From an uncultured Bacteroides sp. (GTDB lineage Bacteria; Bacteroidota; Bacteroidia; Bacteroidales; Bacteroidaceae): a DNA stretch of 23,253 bases. The stretch covers positions 1-23,253 of the forward strand of contig NZ_CAJULN010000043.1 of NCBI RefSeq assembly GCF_910586915.1. Reading direction: 5' to 3'. Shown piece by piece: positions 22,457 through 23,253 of this stretch; positions within the stretch are counted from its first letter, which is position 1; each line of letters opens with the position of its first letter. The position numbers were made by a program, and so were the translations under genes. The notes under the pieces are model-generated. The model made no database searches and was not told the DNA's origin. It was given only the letters and a program-made list of their open reading frames with translations.

Positions 22457-23176
22457 ATGGAGGATAATTTGATTTTAGAGGGGCTTCTCTCTATGGTTAC
22501 GGAACTGAAAGAGAAGCAGGAAGCACAGGTAACGCCAGCCAGTCGGGAGGAAACTCTCGAACGGCTGGGAGTAATAGAACAAGCGTTGTCGGAACTGCAC
22601 AGTAATTCGGCTGTTCCCGAAGAAAAGTTGCAGGTTATTCAAAGCCAACTTGACGACATAAGGAGCAGGATGCGAGGTCAGCAGAAGAACATAGAGGACA
22701 CCAAGAAAATAACATTGGAAATCTACCGTTGTTTCAAGGTAATGATTGATACTTTGGGCTCTTGCAAGATGGATAAAGAGGAAGCTATGCCCTTACCGTT
22801 CTATCAACGGATTTACAACAAGGTCGCTTCTTGGATTAGTCCGGGATTGTTTGTTTTTTCGGCAGTGCTGGTTGTCTGTTCCGTTTCCATATTTTTGAAT
22901 GTCCGTTTGGCTAAACGTATGCAGCAGTTGCAGGACAACGATATGAAATATCGCTATTTGCTGATGCAAGGACAGGCAGACGGGGAAACTCTTGATATGC
23001 TGGAAAACAAGTTCAAATGGCAACGGGATAACGGTTTTATCCGAAGTTTGACCGATTCAGTGATGGATTTTGAATACCGCATCCAAAAGCAGGCGGAAGC
23101 ACTGGAACGTGCAAGGCTGTTGAACGAGCAAGCCGAACAGCTAAAGAAAGAAGCTGATAAGTTGGGTAAGCCATAA
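22457..23176 (+). CDS. Coiled-coil protein with one membrane span, in the mob operon
   Basis: 239 residues, no family recognised. Residues about 5-90 are strongly helical with heptad patterns (LERLGVIEQALSEL, EKLQVIQSQLDDIRSRM). One membrane span lies at about 128-149 (SPGLFVFSAVLVVCSVSIFL), followed by basic residues (RLAKRM). A second coiled coil fills about 150-236 (QAEALERARLLNEQAEQLKKEADKL). There is no signal peptide. It starts 4 bases after the relaxase stop, so it is almost certainly co-transcribed with mobC and the relaxase. A role tethering the relaxosome to the membrane or to a helper's coupling protein fits the layout but is inference. Confidence 0.85.
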   Translation: MEDNLILEGLLSMVTELKEKQEAQVTPASREETLERLGVIEQALSELHSNSAVPEEKLQVIQSQLDDIRSRMRGQQKNIEDTKKITLEIYRCFKVMIDTLGSCKMDKEEAMPLPFYQRIYNKVASWISPGLFVFSAVLVVCSVSIFLNVRLAKRMQQLQDNDMKYRYLLMQGQADGETLDMLENKFKWQRDNGFIRSLTDSVMDFEYRIQKQAEALERARLLNEQAEQLKKEADKLGKP

Positions 23177-23253
23177 GCAGGGAAATCCGGAACGGATGAA
23201 GTGTAATAGTCAAGACTTGTTCTGACATTTGTTTTACTATCGGACAAAAAAAC
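23177..23253. other. Intergenic end of window
   Basis: Seventy-seven bases after the coiled-coil gene. I see no gene start, terminator hairpin, or clear copy of the left-end sequence (16016-16193) here, so the element appears to continue past the window. Confidence 0.5.

Larger units (their letters stand above)
16016..23253. mobile_element. Integrative mobilizable element, left part (right end outside the window)
   Basis: A compact set of mobility genes, all rightward: tyrosine integrase, an unknown AT-rich gene, excisionase-like HTH protein, RepA-like ATPase, primase-like protein, MobC, relaxase and a membrane/coiled-coil protein. A candidate oriT and an iteron-like block lie between them. 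The set resembles Bacteroides mobilizable transposons and NBU-type units. No coupling protein or type IV secretion genes are seen, so it would need a helper element. The exact left boundary lies between the transporter stop (16015) and about 16100. The direct repeats of the attachment site cannot be defined because the right junction is missing. Confidence 0.85.

Noticed and set aside
23177..23253. Right end or attachment repeat of the element
   Set aside because: Comparison by eye with 16016-16193 shows no convincing direct repeat. The element probably continues beyond the window.

Overview
The window looks like a Bacteroides (Bacteroidales) chromosome carrying the left part of an integrated mobilizable element. 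Evidence for the host: nearly every gene start that can be checked has a Bacteroides-type -7 box (TAnnTTTG), and the proteins read as typical Bacteroides versions (MtaB, two-CBM20 MalQ, adenosylcobalamin-dependent NrdJ, solitary DnaA). No tRNA, rRNA, CRISPR array or insertion sequence was seen.

Region 1 (1-16015) is ordinary chromosome. It starts with the 5' part of a leftward acyl-CoA ligase gene. A rightward cluster follows: mtaB, a lipid A-type acyltransferase and a family 2 glycosyltransferase, the last two joined by an ATGA overlap. A 423-bp convergent gap (3810-4232) carries tandem palindromes and hairpins. Then come leftward malQ-folB, leftward nrdJ with a strong promoter and a 5'-leader hairpin, a rightward nitroreductase, leftward dnaA, a leftward operon of a lipoprotein-like N-acetylmuramoyl-L-alanine amidase and an MlaD/MCE protein, and a rightward bile-acid/sodium-symporter-like transporter.

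Region 2 (about 16016 to beyond 23253) is an integrative mobilizable element lying directly 3' of the transporter gene. In order: tyrosine integrase, a perfect terminator, an AT-rich unrecognised gene (possible cargo), an excisionase-like HTH protein, a RepA-like ATPase, a dyad/iteron-like block, a Toprim primase-like protein with no zinc ligands, a multi-hairpin oriT candidate, MobC, a MOBP-type relaxase, and a coiled-coil single-membrane-span protein. The right end is outside the window. No conjugation machinery is seen, so transfer would need a helper.

The element seems built to excise and integrate (Int plus HTH), perhaps replicate (ATPase plus primase around the dyad block), and be mobilized (oriT, MobC, relaxase). 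Its least-explained parts are the regulatory DNA (nested GTAACAAAA repeats over the int promoter, dyads over the HTH promoter, the TTTAGTCCG motif shared by the dyad block and the oriT flank) and the two unrecognised proteins. The general element type is common in Bacteroides, so novelty, if any, lies in these details.
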